Shown one piece after another: positions 1-10,699 of a DNA stretch of 64,000 nucleotides (within the stretch, counting starts at the first letter, position 1; each line of letters begins with the position of its first letter). A model generated the notes under the pieces. The model saw nothing but the letters and a program-made list of their open reading frames with translations. It had not been told where the DNA came from and did not search any database. The DNA comes from Roridomyces roridus. Taxonomy: Eukaryota > Basidiomycota > Agaricomycetes > Agaricales > Mycenaceae. The stretch is from positions 1 to 64,000 of the forward strand of contig JARKIF010000051.1 in NCBI GenBank assembly GCA_029378245.1, read 5' to 3'. The position numbers and the translations under genes are program-made.

Positions 1-540
1 CTCGAAGACGCCGAGGACGTCGCTCTACACGTCCTCGCTCAAAATCCTCACACCAAGATCGCTCTCAGCGGGTTCAGCTCGGGCGGTTGCCTTGCTCTGG
101 GCCTTGCGAGTCTGCTGGGTCCCGACCACGTCAGCGCCGCAGCGGTGTTTTATCCCCCCATGGACATCGCCAAGGATATAACGCGCCCCTCGACCGACCC
201 GCTCCTCCCGCCTGCGCTCATGCGTCACTTCTTCGCATGCTACGTCGTCCCTGGGACCGTCTCGCATTCAGATGCACGGCTTGCACCAGCGTATGCGCAG
301 GCGGGGAGTTTTCCCGAGCGAGTTTGGGTTACGATGGGGGAGGACGATCCGCTTTGCCAGTCTGCGGAGAGGTTTGTGGAGCGGTTGAAGCAGGAGCGGC
401 GGGGAAAGGAGGTGAAATTTGTAGGCGTATCGGGGGTGGGGCATGGGTTTGATAAAATGAATCCTGGGATGGAGGTTAATGAGGAAGGGAAGAGAGTATA
501 TGCTGATGCGATAGAGCTCCTCCGGCGGTCTGTTGAGTAG
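1..540 (+). CDS. alpha/beta hydrolase (hormone-sensitive-lipase-like), 5' end outside window
   Basis: The frame is open from base 1, so the gene enters from the left and only the C-terminal ~179 residues are seen. A GFSSGG nucleophile elbow (G-x-S-x-G) lies near residue 24, an acidic site is in MGEDDPL, and the catalytic histidine is probably in GVGHGF near the end. Their order and spacing fit the alpha/beta-hydrolase fold-3 family, which hydrolyses carboxylic esters. The substrate cannot be read from the sequence. The reading frame ends at TAG 538-540. No intron is needed in the visible part. The FAD oxidase gene follows about 690 bp downstream on the same strand. Confidence 0.75.
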   Translation, partial: LEDAEDVALHVLAQNPHTKIALSGFSSGGCLALGLASLLGPDHVSAAAVFYPPMDIAKDITRPSTDPLLPPALMRHFFACYVVPGTVSHSDARLAPAYAQAGSFPERVWVTMGEDDPLCQSAERFVERLKQERRGKEVKFVGVSGVGHGFDKMNPGMEVNEEGKRVYADAIELLRRSVE

Positions 541-1227
541 GTAAGTTCTTCCATACTCTCTACGGACGCTGGTTGTTTAAAAGTTTCTTAGTATCGACCG
601 AGTCTTGACGCCTCCTTGCTTCCGGGCTCTCTATGATTTTATCCACAGTGTCGATATATTCGCCTGGTTGTTCAAAGGTTTCATTATCCGTTCGCTCGCA
701 GCTCGTTTTCTCCGGAGCCTCCGAAAGTCCGACCAAGTTCATTTCGCGGCTGTTGGCACGCGGAGCTAGTGGCGCATCATATCTTTCCGAAGCCCGGGTA
801 GTCGCGCCTTCTTTCTTCTCTAGATACACGTTCACGGGAGGCTCGTGCGTCGTGCAGGATCGTGCAACAGGTGTGGGGCCAAGTAGAAGCCTCGAGGCTG
901 ACTCCTCCCCGGTGCAGTTTCTCGGGTGGATGAGAAGGTAAGTTGTCTGGTTATCCAAAGTTTTATCCCAATCCCGTCCGGCCACAGGCAATTTTTTTTG
1001 ATATAAAGAAGCCGTGCGTCCAGTGCACTGAAACATCCGTGGATACATTTCCAGATCAAAACTGGCGCTTCTCTTCTTCTCTCTGACGAACGAGTAAGTC
1101 TGGGCCTAAAACTCAAATAGACTTGCTGGATCAAATCGACGGACGCTTCTGAAATCGGCCAGCAGACATTTATACAGGTCGTTCCCTCGAGTACGCCCCC
1201 AAACGACCCTCTTTCCTTCCCACCACC
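541..1227. other. intergenic region upstream of the FAD oxidase gene
   Basis: No gene is recognised here. A 162-codon minus-strand reading frame (560-1048) has no motif I recognise and looks like chance. The only regulatory-looking signal is the TATA-like site at 1002-1008. Confidence 0.5.
1002..1008 (+). promoter_or_regulatory. TATA-like box upstream of the FAD oxidase gene
   Basis: TATAAAG follows a T-run about 220 bp before the ATG at 1228. The distance would imply a long 5' leader or a leader intron. It may be chance. Confidence 0.3.
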
Positions 1228-2847
1228 ATGGAGACCATCCAAGATGTTCAAGGCCTCCAATTTACGCCAGCAGACCCCGACTACGCCAAGCAGAGGGACC
1301 AATACGCCTCCTCCAGCTACCCCAACTCATCTCACATGAACCCGGGTCTCATCGTCCAGCCCTTCGACGTCGCCGACATCAAACTTGTCATCGAGCACGC
1401 GAGGGAGAACAACATCGCCATCGCCATTCGTTCCGGTGGCCACCAGTATAGCGGGGCTTCGTCCACTTCTTCCAACAATATCCAGCTCGACTTGCGTAAC
1501 ACCTTTAAGCGCCGCGACGTAGATCTCAAATACCTTCCCGACCATCCACAAGGTCCCTCGGTGCGCGCCAGCGTCAGCTATAGCCTCGACGAGTTCCACA
1601 CCTTTCTCGCCAGCAACGGCGTCTTCGTTGGGCACGGCCAGTGCTCTGCTGTCCATCTCGGTGGCCATGTGCAGACCGGAGGCTACGGGCTACTTGGACG
1701 TAGCTTCGGGCTCCTCGCAGACTCCGTGACTTCCCTCCACATCGTCGACCACGCTGGCGTGCAGCGCGAGATCACGCCTGGAGATCCCTCCGACCTCTTC
1801 TTTGCTATCCTCGGCGGCAGCCCCGGCAACTTTGGCGTGTTGACGCACTTTGTGGTCAAGGTCCAGCGGGACGTAGACCACGAGGGTTCCGTTGGCATGC
1901 GCGCTGTCCATTTGTATAGCAAGGAGAAGCTCGCGACGATCCTCGGTTACCTCGCCAACACGTCGGACGACGTCGACTTTCCTCGCAACTACGACCTCTG
2001 TGTCAGCGTCATGAGCGAGAATTGCGAGTTCTCCAAGGCGGTGCCTGGGCTTGAACACAAAGTTCGTCGGGATCTCGACCTGCTCAAATCCGACCCCATG
2101 CCCCCCGTCATCTTCGTCTTTGCGCAGTTCGTCTCCTTCGGCGACGGCGTTGCTCACGACCCCGAGTGGTTCGAACGTTTCGAAAAGGGTTCCATAATCA
2201 CGACCGGCGTCGAGACCAAGCCCGTCTCAGAGTTGATGCGTCAGTGGATCATGCCGAGGGCCCGCGAATACCCTTTCCCGTACGTCAAGCGCACATATTG
2301 CACCAATTCGACGGCGTTGTCGGAGAACGGATGGGCGCAGTGGGCTACGGATCGTATGGATGCCATCGTCGCTCCCAAGAACAACGGTCAATTCCTCGTC
2401 GCGCAGCTACAGGCGTTCGGAGGGAAGCATTCTGTGTTTGCGCGGAACGGAGACAAGAAGGCTACGGCTTTCAGCGTACGTGTCTCTGGTCGTCACCTTC
2501 ATCATCGCATCTCACGTTTTCTCCCACAGTGGCGCGACACGACGCTCTGCATGGTCCTCGACAATTTCCACCTCCCCGAAAACCGTCGAGACGCCGAGGC
2601 GTGGGCCCAGAAGACGGACGATCAAGCCAACGGCCCCGAAGGAATGTTCAGCACGACGGATCGCCGGGTGTTGTGGGGCTCTTACGGGAACTTCAACCTC
2701 GACGCGGTGTGGCGCACGTATTATGAGGACGAGGAGAAGTATGAGAGGCTCAAGAAGGCGCGCGTGCTTGCTGACCCCGATGGTACCTTTACGCCCAACT
2801 CTTTCTGCGTTCCGCGCGCTGTCGATTCGACGTCGCGCCCGATGTGA
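1228..2847 (+). CDS. FAD-linked oxidase, berberine-bridge-enzyme-like
   Basis: The ATG at 1228 has a good CACC ATGG context. The product has an FAD-binding domain (PCMH fold) over roughly residues 35-215 and a C-terminal BBE segment ending in NSFCVPR. The two residues that anchor FAD covalently in this family appear to be present: H72 in RSGGHQYSG and C139 in GHGQCSAV. Family members oxidise sugars, alkaloids or other secondary metabolites and release hydrogen peroxide. An intron is likely at 2476-2529 (GTACGT...CACAG, 54 nt); it has no stop and keeps frame, so it could be mistaken for coding sequence. Its removal leaves 521 residues and joins AFS to WRDTT, which fits the family better. I see no N-terminal signal peptide, although most fungal members are secreted, so the protein may be cytosolic or the start may lie further upstream. 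Confidence 0.85.
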   Translation: METIQDVQGLQFTPADPDYAKQRDQYASSSYPNSSHMNPGLIVQPFDVADIKLVIEHARENNIAIAIRSGGHQYSGASSTSSNNIQLDLRNTFKRRDVDLKYLPDHPQGPSVRASVSYSLDEFHTFLASNGVFVGHGQCSAVHLGGHVQTGGYGLLGRSFGLLADSVTSLHIVDHAGVQREITPGDPSDLFFAILGGSPGNFGVLTHFVVKVQRDVDHEGSVGMRAVHLYSKEKLATILGYLANTSDDVDFPRNYDLCVSVMSENCEFSKAVPGLEHKVRRDLDLLKSDPMPPVIFVFAQFVSFGDGVAHDPEWFERFEKGSIITTGVETKPVSELMRQWIMPRAREYPFPYVKRTYCTNSTALSENGWAQWATDRMDAIVAPKNNGQFLVAQLQAFGGKHSVFARNGDKKATAFSVRVSGRHLHHRISRFLPQWRDTTLCMVLDNFHLPENRRDAEAWAQKTDDQANGPEGMFSTTDRRVLWGSYGNFNLDAVWRTYYEDEEKYERLKKARVLADPDGTFTPNSFCVPRAVDSTSRPM

Positions 2848-3518
2848 TTTCTGGGCCTTTTGCGTAGATGGGTCCCGTTTATGATACGAAGTACAACTGT
2901 TTCGTAGAGTTTTCTTGTACAGCAGCAACGATAATGTCAGAAGTTTCTTTCTTGAAAATTCTGGCCACCGGTCGGTTGCGAGCCAAAGAAGGTTTCGGAC
3001 CATGATTCTCATTGGATGGCAGTGTTCGGACTGTTCGGGATTATCCTTATTCCCTCATCCAACGATGATCTCGGGCGCGTATTATCCAACGATTCTACAC
3101 AGATAATATATACTCCTCATCCTTTCGCTTTGATTCTAAATTCTTGAAGAAGAAAAGGAAAGAGAGATGTAGGCTAGCGGGATCTTGAATAGATGAAGTT
3201 GACGCTCCCTCAGGGATGCCAGCAATCGTACCCTACACTACGGCATCTCACCATCGGAGTGCCCTTCCGAATCATGCAATGCCAATAGTAAATTCTACTT
3301 GAACGCAATCTTCTGTGGGACATCGGACAAGATGGGTCGGGGCAGTTCCATGTAGGGTAGCTTGAGCGTCTCAACGCGGGCCCCTAAAAACCTTAAAAAG
3401 GACAAGGCTGAAATGATTCACCGCGGATACTTGAAAGGGGAGCTGTATTTGAGAAGTTCGAGTTTGGAATTAATCCGGAGGCTAGGGAGTTTGTGGTCAA
3501 GTCGCGGTCCAAGCAGGC
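2848..3518. other. intergenic region left of the retrotransposon
   Basis: This holds the 3' flank of the FAD oxidase gene and then DNA with no recognisable gene. It ends at the first copy of the TACTG target duplication (3519-3523). Confidence 0.5.
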
Positions 3519-3523
3519 TACTG

Positions 3524-3998
3524 TGTCACGACAAGACTTGTTTCACGCGTCCAACAGCGGTAAGATGCTGTGGATTGGGTAGTGCGCTACTAAAGCTCGT
3601 AAAATGAACTGAATAAAAGTCTAGGAGAGGGTACAGAATACGACGACTAGCTACTGCTTTTATACTATGAGGAATAGATCTACGATGCTACACTAATTGT
3701 CCTGGCTTCCGACATGCACTATTGTCCTGCACCGTTGTCGTCTCCTATTGTCATGTCTACACCGTGTTCATCATAGAAGCCTGTCATGATCTGACAGTTC
3801 ACTGATCGAAAACTCCTTCCCTCATCCACGCTGTCGTTCATAAATATGAAACTGTCCCACGTCTTTAAATAATGTCTTCCTCGGCTTCTTCCTCAATCCG
3901 ATCGAGACGGGGTTCCCAGGACTTTAGCGCTGTACGGCGCCAATGCTTATCTGGTTTGTTTGGCGTTGTCACGTGCGCAAATAGATCAGCGCGTGACA
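3524..3998 (-). repeat. 3' LTR of the gypsy element
   Basis: 475 bp, TGTCACG...CGTGACA, with no difference seen from 10216-10690. It contains the last ~45 codons of pol (3865-3998), so the LTR doubles as coding sequence. Confidence 0.95.
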
Positions 3999-4001
3999 TT
4001 A

Positions 4002-4011
4002 CCCCCTCTCT
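4002..4011 (-). other. polypurine tract of the gypsy element
   Basis: On the sense strand AGAGAGGGGG lies 3 nt before the 3' LTR, the expected place for the plus-strand primer of an LTR retrotransposon. It lies within the pol reading frame. Confidence 0.8.
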
Positions 4012-7000
4012 AGGATCGACGTCCTCGTCGATGTCGACAAAACGATTTTCATCGTGAATAAATAATTTCTTCTTTAAATATGGTTGGAATTCCATCTTTG
4101 GGACGAATCTTTTGCATTCGCCGTCCCAAAATCCAGCCGGGAGCGTGGGTAGCGCCCTGACGTCAATGCTGTGTTCCCTGTTATATTTATCCAACAGCTT
4201 CTTCACATGCGTCAAGTTACGCGATGGTTCCCACGTCCTTTCTCCCATCGGATAGTTCTTCCACTTTATTAAATATTGAAAACCGCGTCCCATCTTGCGG
4301 TGTTTAAGTATCTCCTCCACCTCATATTCCTCCTCACCGGATATGATCTTCGGCGGCGGCCGCTTCTCCCTTCGATTCTCGGGCGGTTCCGTATACGGTG
4401 TGAGAATCACCTCGTTGAACACCGGATGTGACTTGTCCGTGCTCGGCAATTTCAACCTATAGGAAGATGCTCCGACTTTCTCCAGGACTTCGTACGGTCC
4501 GAGCCTCCTATCTCCCAGCTTCTTCGAGGGTCTATCCGTCTGAATGTTCGTCGCCTCGATCCAGACCTTGTCTCCCTTTTTAAATACCGGCGCTGGTCGC
4601 CGTCGTAAATTGTATGATTTTTCCATCGTTTTCTGTGTTTTTTCTAATGCCGCGGTCGCCTCATCGCGGATCTTTTTCATTTTCTTGCCGAACTCGTCGG
4701 CAGCCTCGTTCCTCGTCTCCACGGCATTCTCGATCCCTTTCCAAGGGTGATAGCCAGTGTTTAAATAAAACGGCGAGGCCTTCGTTGCCGAACTGGCCTT
4801 GTCGTTGTAACAGAACTCCGCCAGGGAGAGCCATTCGGCCCAGTCCGTTTGGTGATAATTGATAAATATCCGGAGATACTTCTCGATCTCCTGGTTCATC
4901 CGTTCCGTCTGCCCGTCGGTTATCGGATGGTGTGCCGTACTTGGGTTCATTTCGATCCCTAGGATCTTATTGAGCTCCCTCATAAAGCCTCCTACATATC
5001 TCGGATCCCGATCCGAGATGATCTTTCGAGGTACCCCGTGATATCTAATCACGCGGTCGCGTGTCAAACGCGCAACTCCTTCAGCCGTGATTTCCATGGT
5101 CGTGGGCTCCACGTGAATCATTTTGCTGAACGTGTCGACCCAGACTTGAATAGCATTGTGGCCGTTGCTTATCGGCAACGGCCCGATCAAGTCCATCGAA
5201 ATGATCTGCCAGGGGCCTTCCGCAATCTTGTGCGGGTTCAGCTTGCCCTGCTTGTGTCGAAGAACTCGTGACCTCTGACACGCTTCGCACGACTTTACAT
5301 ACTCGGAAACGTTGTTGCCGAGCTTCGGCCACCAGTAGTTTCGTTCAACGAGTTCCTGGGTCCGGTTCCCTCCAGGGTGTCCCACGATCGCCGGATCGTG
5401 ATGGAGTCCAATAATTTTATTTCTAAGTTCCGTGTTATGCGGAACGTAAATAAGGCCATTGTAATAAACAATGCCATCCTCCTCCTCCCATCTAGGGAGT
5501 TTCTTCAATAAGGCAGACCTAACGCTGCCGTCCCTTTTGCGTTCCGCTCGGATCTCTTCCAAAAGATCCTTCTCGACGCCTTCGAGCGTGATCTCCTGCG
5601 CTCGGAAATATTCGGGTTTAAGCAAGACAATTTCCTGATTATCTTCCTTCCCCTGGTCATGATCCGCCCTGCGGGATAATAAATCGGCCTGCTTATTCAA
5701 AGCTCCGGGCCGGTGCCGTAACGAGAAGTCGTACTGCGACAACTCGATGATCCATCGTGCCTGCCGACGATTGATTTTCTGCGGCTTTTTGAAGTACTGG
5801 AGGTTCTTGTGATCCGTCAGAACCTCGAACGTGTGCCTTGCACCGAGTAGGAATTGCCTCCACTCATCAAGAGCGAGCATGATTGCGAGCATCTCTTTGT
5901 CATAGATCTCGTAATTCCTTTCGGTGTCGCTCATGCCGTGAGACATGAAAGCGACAGGCCTCCACACTCCTTCCTGGAGTTGGCTGAGCACTGCTCCAAC
6001 TGCTCCGTCCGATGCATCGGCCTCAAGCCGATATTCCCCGTCGTCCGTTGGCAAAGCCAATACGACATCCTCTGCGATCCGTTCCTTCAACTTGTTGATC
6101 GCCGCCTCCTGTTCCGGTCCCCAGGACCACGCGACCTTCCCCGTCAGCTTAGTGAGGGGCCTGGCGATGTCGGCAAAGCCGCGGACAAATCGCCGATAAA
6201 AGTTAACAAAGCCCAGGAACGCCTGCACTTGCTTGACGTTCTTTGGCATGGGCCACTCCATGATCCCTTTGATTTTCACCGGGTCCATCCGCATGGAGTT
6301 GTGGGAAATAATTACCCCAAGGTATTCGATCTCCGTCTTCTCGAATTCACATTTCTCGGGTTTCAAGAATAATTTATTCTTCTCTAACGTCTCCAGGACG
6401 CGTGACAGAATCCGTCTATGCTCCTCTAGGGAGTCCGTGTAAATTAAGATGTCATCCAGGTAGACGATCACATGGCCCTCGTTGATGAGATCCCGAAGAA
6501 TGTCGTTCATCATCGTTTGGAACGTGGCCGGTGAATTGGTCAACCCAAAGAACATCACGAGCGGCTCGAACAATCCCCGATTGGTCCGAAAAGCCGCTTT
6601 CCACTCATCTCCTTCTTTGATCCGTACGTTGTTGTAACCCCAACGTATGTCAAGCTTGGAGAAGAATCTTGCTCCTCGGAGTTTGTTGACCAGCTCCGAG
6701 ATTAGAGGCAACGGGTACTTGTTCTTCACCGTCATCTCGTTGAGCTTCCGGTAATCCTGTACCGGTCGAAGGGACCCATCCTTCTTTTTAATAAAGAAAA
6801 ATGCCGAGGCCATCGGCGACTTGGATGGTCTGATCCGTCCACTCTTGAGATTCTCTTCAAGAAACTCGTTCAGCTTTTCTTGTTCGCCCAACGAGAGTGG
6901 ATAGATCTTGCAATCGACAGCCTTTGATCCGGGCTTTAACTCGATCGCATGGTCCCAAGGCCGTTTCTCCGGCAATGAGTCAAAAGACTCTTTTGCGAAA

Positions 7001-7312
7001 ACCTTGACGTACTCCCGGTATTGCTCCGGGATCTTGTCTTCCGTCAATTTCTCTTTTTCTGCCGAAGCCTGTTCGGCCATCTGCTGTGCCTGCGTTGCCT
7101 TGCTCCGCAGCTCCACAACAGGCGCAAAGTCGATCAGTAGGATCGACTCGCCTTCTTCCACCGCTTCCTCCCGTGTGACACCTTTTCCGGCTTCCAGTCC
7201 GGTCATGCCACACTCAGCCGGACATCGGCTGAACTTCATTGTCTGGTCCTGCCAGTTGATCTCTGGGTTGTGTTTAAACAACCAGTCGTACCCAATAAAT
7301 ACACGTGCTTTG

Positions 7313-7827
7313 TGTTATATCCATGTCATCAACTCCGTCCTTCCGACATCCTCCGACCACCTCCGGTCCGGAACGTCTCCGACTGTTCCGGACGCTCCGA
7401 CCAATGATGCATCCGATTCATCGTATTGCACAATCCGATAGGGTTTTCACGCAATGAAGTCGTTCTGAGCGTTTCCCTTATTGTGATTATCTTTATCATC
7501 TTCTTGCTTATTGTTTAACATAGAGCTTATTGTCTTTCGCGCTTCTGACTCCATTTGATCGTGTCATACTTACTTAGTATAAATAGGACATACGATTGTA
7601 ATGTACGTCAGTAGTTAATTAACGTGTGTTGCCTCCGCAATTCCTCTGTGCCAATCTAGTCTCCGAGTACCCCTCTCTCGGAAGTCAAGTGGCTGGTGCG
7701 CTCTCCCTCCGAGTAGCGTTCACCTCATCCGGATCACCCTCGGTCTACGTCCCTCCGACCTCCGACCTCCGGCCTCCGACCTCAGGTTCCGGCCCCTTTG
7801 TCCTTACCCTCCGGCATGGATATTACA
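7313..7827 (+). mobile_element. solo LTR of a second retroelement, nested in pol
   Basis: A 515-bp block starts TGTTATATCCATG and ends CATGGATATTACA; these ends are inverted copies with one mismatch. It is flanked by the 5-bp direct repeat CTTTG (7308-7312 and 7828-7832). A TATA-like GTATAAATAGG near 7580 suggests plus orientation. It has no coding capacity. The structure fits insertion of a whole element followed by LTR-LTR recombination. Confidence 0.9.
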
Positions 7828-8610
7828 CTTTGCCTAAGCCCGTGATCAGGAACTTCTGTCTTTCGACATGCGGGCCAATAGACATGATCATCTCCACGTA
7901 ATGGGTGATCTTGCCTTTCGTGTTCTCGGTCCCGTCGGCATTCCTGGCCACAATCGGCATGTCGAGTTTTTTAAGCTCGAAGCCTTCGGCCTTGGCATAG
8001 TCCCTGTCCATGCACGTGGTGGTACACCCGTTGTCCAGCAACGCACGAATGGAACGTGTTTTCCCCGTGTCCAGTGCTTCCAGCTGGACTGCCACCAACA
8101 TCTCATGGTGGACACGTTGCCTTTGGAACTCACGCAGCTCCTGAGCTAGGCGTTGTTCCGTCTCTCCCATAGCACGGCGTGCCAGCCACTGTGCAGCCTC
8201 TTTCTTCCTGAGACCGAACGGCACCCGTGTATGCTTAGGCGCTACCTCCTCTTTCAAGGATTGAGCCTCCGCGACATCGTCGCCCTTTTTCTTCTCACCA
8301 TTTTTATCACTGGTTTGGGTTCCAGGGGCCTTTTTAAAAGCGCTCCAGCGCTTGTTCTCGTCATCCATGCGTCGATTCTTTAAGTTACGTTTCCGGTTCT
8401 GATTCTCCAAAATACGTATTTTTTGTGGCTTTTCTACTTCGCCTACAAGAAATTCTTGTATACTACGTTGTAGGCTAGTTTTTTCTACATAATTTACAGG
8501 TACACTATTTTGCACATTGTTCGTGCTGTCCGTATCCGCCTCTAGCGGCGTAAACTGTCCATGGATAATAGATACAGGAGGGCACACCGGTTCGGCCTTG
8601 ACCGGGCGCC

Positions 8611-9714
8611 CTAGCAAAAACCCTTCTCACGGAGGATCGTGGCCAACGCCTGCAGATCCTCCTGAGAATAATCATCGGTCTTGATCGACCGGATATTAAA
8701 ACGCTTCTTGGGAGGCTCCGGGCACTCCCGCTTCATGTGGCCCTCCTTGCCACAATTATAGCATTTGAACGCGGCCTGCCGCGTTCGGTCCACATCCATC
8801 GGTGCCGGGTTTCCGGGAGTGACCCGAGTGGCTAGATGGGGGGCTGTCCCCTGAGGTCTAGGCGGCGGCACCAGTGCCGTGGCCTTGGGGAATTTGGGCG
8901 GCGGCTGCTGTTGCGCCGGCGTCCAAAACATTCCACCTCCCGCTCCCCAGCGAGAGTTGATGAGCTTCCCGCGCTCAATGATGCCGTTGATCGTCATCAA
9001 CCGGTTTTTTAATCCGGGTTAGGTCCCCGGGATCTCGACGCCACCAGCGTACAGCTGTTTGCGTACCTGGTCCGAGACCAGGATTTCCAGTGCTTGGCAC
9101 AAAAAGGTGTCGTGCAGCACATTTCCGGGCGCGTAGCCCGCCTGCTCCGCGTTCAGCTCGAACGACTGGAGGAAGTCGGCCAGGGTGGACGTTCCCTGCC
9201 GAGTGTTCATCAGGCGCAACAGCGCCGTCTCCTTGACATTCTGATCCGCGAACGTCGACTCCAACTCCGTCATAAACTCCGCAAAGGAGGGACGGGGTTG
9301 ATCAAGGCGAAAGTGTTTCGCCTTCCAATTGCGTGACCAGTTTCCGGCCGGACACGCACTACTCTTCTCGTCGCCCAGCAACGAGAGCACGAAACAGATT
9401 CGTCTATGATCCGAATCGAAATCGTGTTCATACGCCATGAGGTAAGTCGTGACGTTGTCGATCCAAGTTTCCCACTTGGATTTGTCGTTGCCGTCAAACG
9501 GCGGGGGCATCCGGGCCAGCGTCATCTTTGCTGGTGCCGGGCGTGGGGGGAGGGCCTGAAGTAACTCAATCAGGCCATGCTGGGCGGGGATGGAGTCGGG
9601 TCGGGTAGGAAGAGGGCGAGGGGGAGAGCGGGTAGGAGGGCGGGATGGGTAAATTTGGGGGGAGTAGACAGCCTGAGGCTGGTCATAGTGGATGGGGCTG
9701 CCGTGATGGGACAT
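8611..9714 (-). pseudogene. gag: gag (capsid/nucleocapsid), with an in-frame stop
   Basis: The first ATG in the frame is at 9714-9712 (MSHHGSP); the frame is open further upstream but without an ATG. The first part is proline-rich, followed by a capsid-like region (FDGNDKSKWETWIDNV, ADFLQSFELNAEQAGY) typical of fungal gypsy Gag. A TAA at 9019-9021 interrupts it after VEIPGT. The same frame then continues through LKNRLMTINGIIERG to a CX2CX4HX4C zinc knuckle (CYNCGKEGHMKREC) and ends at TAG 8611-8613. Since both sides are one frame and one domain series, I read the TAA as a nonsense mutation, though stop-codon readthrough cannot be excluded. Confidence 0.85.
8617..8623 (-). promoter_or_regulatory. 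putative -1 ribosomal frameshift site between gag and pol
   Basis: On the sense strand gag reads AAG GGT TTT TGC TAG. The heptamer G GGT TTT fits the X XXY YYZ slippery rule. One step back gives GGG TTT TTG CTA GGG, which is the pol frame. The gag stop (8611-8613) follows one codon after the heptamer. Confidence 0.65.
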
Positions 9715-10202
9715 GGCAGGGGTGGCGGTGTGGAAGGTGTGGTGGGTGGTGGCGGAAGCGGCCAAGAGTTGGTCCGCTACGGAACGGGCTTCACGGCTAG
9801 AGGTGCCGGAAGAGGAGGATGATGGTGCGCGAAACGCCGTCGCGGCTTGGGTAGGAGCGGCACGAAGCCGGTGGTGGGTTTCTCGGTCGGAACGCTTGCC
9901 GATAGAACAGACCCGGGCCTTCTACGACTCTCCCGGTATCTGCGCGAGGGTACTCTCCGAAGATTGCCACCCGAACGCCAACGTCTGCTATTGTGCGGGG
10001 ACGGACTCAACGTTTCCCGTAGCACAGCGACTGTCTATCAAAATAGTTCGACCAGAGATTGGCGCTTGTTTAACGTCGCGATTTAACGACGTGACGCTTG
10101 TGGTATGAGTGGATCTTCAATTACGAGAATCCAAGTAGTGGGGGAGGGACGCCGAGGCGTATGGAAAGGATATGTCGGGGGGAGGTAAGAGCGGTATGAG
10201 GG

Positions 10203-10214
10203 TAGACTTTTATT
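10203..10214 (-). other. primer-binding site, probably self-priming (Tf1-like)
   Basis: On the sense strand AATAAAAGTCTA starts 1 nt after the 5' LTR. It is the exact reverse complement of 12 nt inside the LTR (10304-10315), just where transcription should start ~40 nt after the TATA box. In the Tf1 group the 5' end of the RNA folds back and primes reverse transcription in this way. I see no clear match to a tRNA 3' end. Confidence 0.65.
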
Positions 10215-10215
10215 A

Positions 10216-10690
10216 TGTCACGACAAGACTTGTTTCACGCGTCCAACAGCGGTAAGATGCTGTGGATTGGGTAGTGCGCTACTAAAGCTCGTAAAATGAA
10301 CTGAATAAAAGTCTAGGAGAGGGTACAGAATACGACGACTAGCTACTGCTTTTATACTATGAGGAATAGATCTACGATGCTACACTAATTGTCCTGGCTT
10401 CCGACATGCACTATTGTCCTGCACCGTTGTCGTCTCCTATTGTCATGTCTACACCGTGTTCATCATAGAAGCCTGTCATGATCTGACAGTTCACTGATCG
10501 AAAACTCCTTCCCTCATCCACGCTGTCGTTCATAAATATGAAACTGTCCCACGTCTTTAAATAATGTCTTCCTCGGCTTCTTCCTCAATCCGATCGAGAC
10601 GGGGTTCCCAGGACTTTAGCGCTGTACGGCGCCAATGCTTATCTGGTTTGTTTGGCGTTGTCACGTGCGCAAATAGATCAGCGCGTGACA
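10216..10690 (-). repeat. 5' LTR of the gypsy element
   Basis: 475 bp, matching the 3' LTR base for base as far as I can compare by eye. It holds the presumed promoter of the element. Confidence 0.95.
10349..10356 (-). promoter_or_regulatory. TATA box in the 5' LTR
   Basis: TATAAAAG on the sense strand, about 40 nt before the segment that is complementary to the primer-binding site. The same sequence occurs in the 3' LTR. Confidence 0.55.
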
Positions 10691-10699
10691 TACTGAAGT

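Larger units (their letters stand above)
3865..8626 (-). pseudogene. pol: pol polyprotein (PR-RT-RNaseH-INT-chromodomain), split by a solo LTR
   Basis: In sense order the frame opens after a TGA at 8627-8629. The protease region has the LLDNGCT active-site motif (DNG in place of the usual DSG/DTG). Reverse transcriptase has KLDIRWGY and the YLDD catalytic box. RNase H has DASDGAVG and YDKEML. Integrase has an HHCC zinc region (GHPGG...CEACQ) and a D-D-E core (VWVDTF, SDRDPRY, QTERMNQE). A C-terminal chromodomain (EYEVEEILKH...YLIKWKNYP...TWEP) places it among chromoviruses, whose chromodomain binds marked heterochromatin. The 515-bp LTR plus one 5-bp duplication (520 bp) lies between GLGK and ARVFIGYDW. 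Without it the two halves are in one frame of 1,414 codons. The stop at 3865-3867 is inside the 3' LTR. Entry is probably by -1 frameshift from gag. Confidence 0.9.
3524..10690 (-). mobile_element. Ty3/gypsy chromodomain LTR retrotransposon, complete, minus strand
   Basis: The element is 7,167 bp including a nested 515-bp solo LTR. It is bounded by two 475-bp LTRs that look identical by eye, each starting TGTCACG and ending CGTGACA. The 5-bp target duplication TACTG lies at 3519-3523 and 10691-10695. In sense (minus) order it holds the 5' LTR, a primer-binding site, gag with a CCHC knuckle, protease, reverse transcriptase, RNase H, integrase, chromodomain, polypurine tract and 3' LTR. Identical LTRs suggest recent insertion. 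The copy cannot now move by itself, because gag has an in-frame stop and pol is split by the solo LTR. Confidence 0.95.

Noticed and set aside
560..1048. 162-codon minus-strand frame upstream of the FAD oxidase gene
   Set aside because: No motif, no splice-supported extension, and it overlaps the probable promoter region.
7740..7790. Short tandem CTCCGACCTC-type repeats read as a separate satellite
   Set aside because: They are inside the 515-bp solo LTR and are explained by it.
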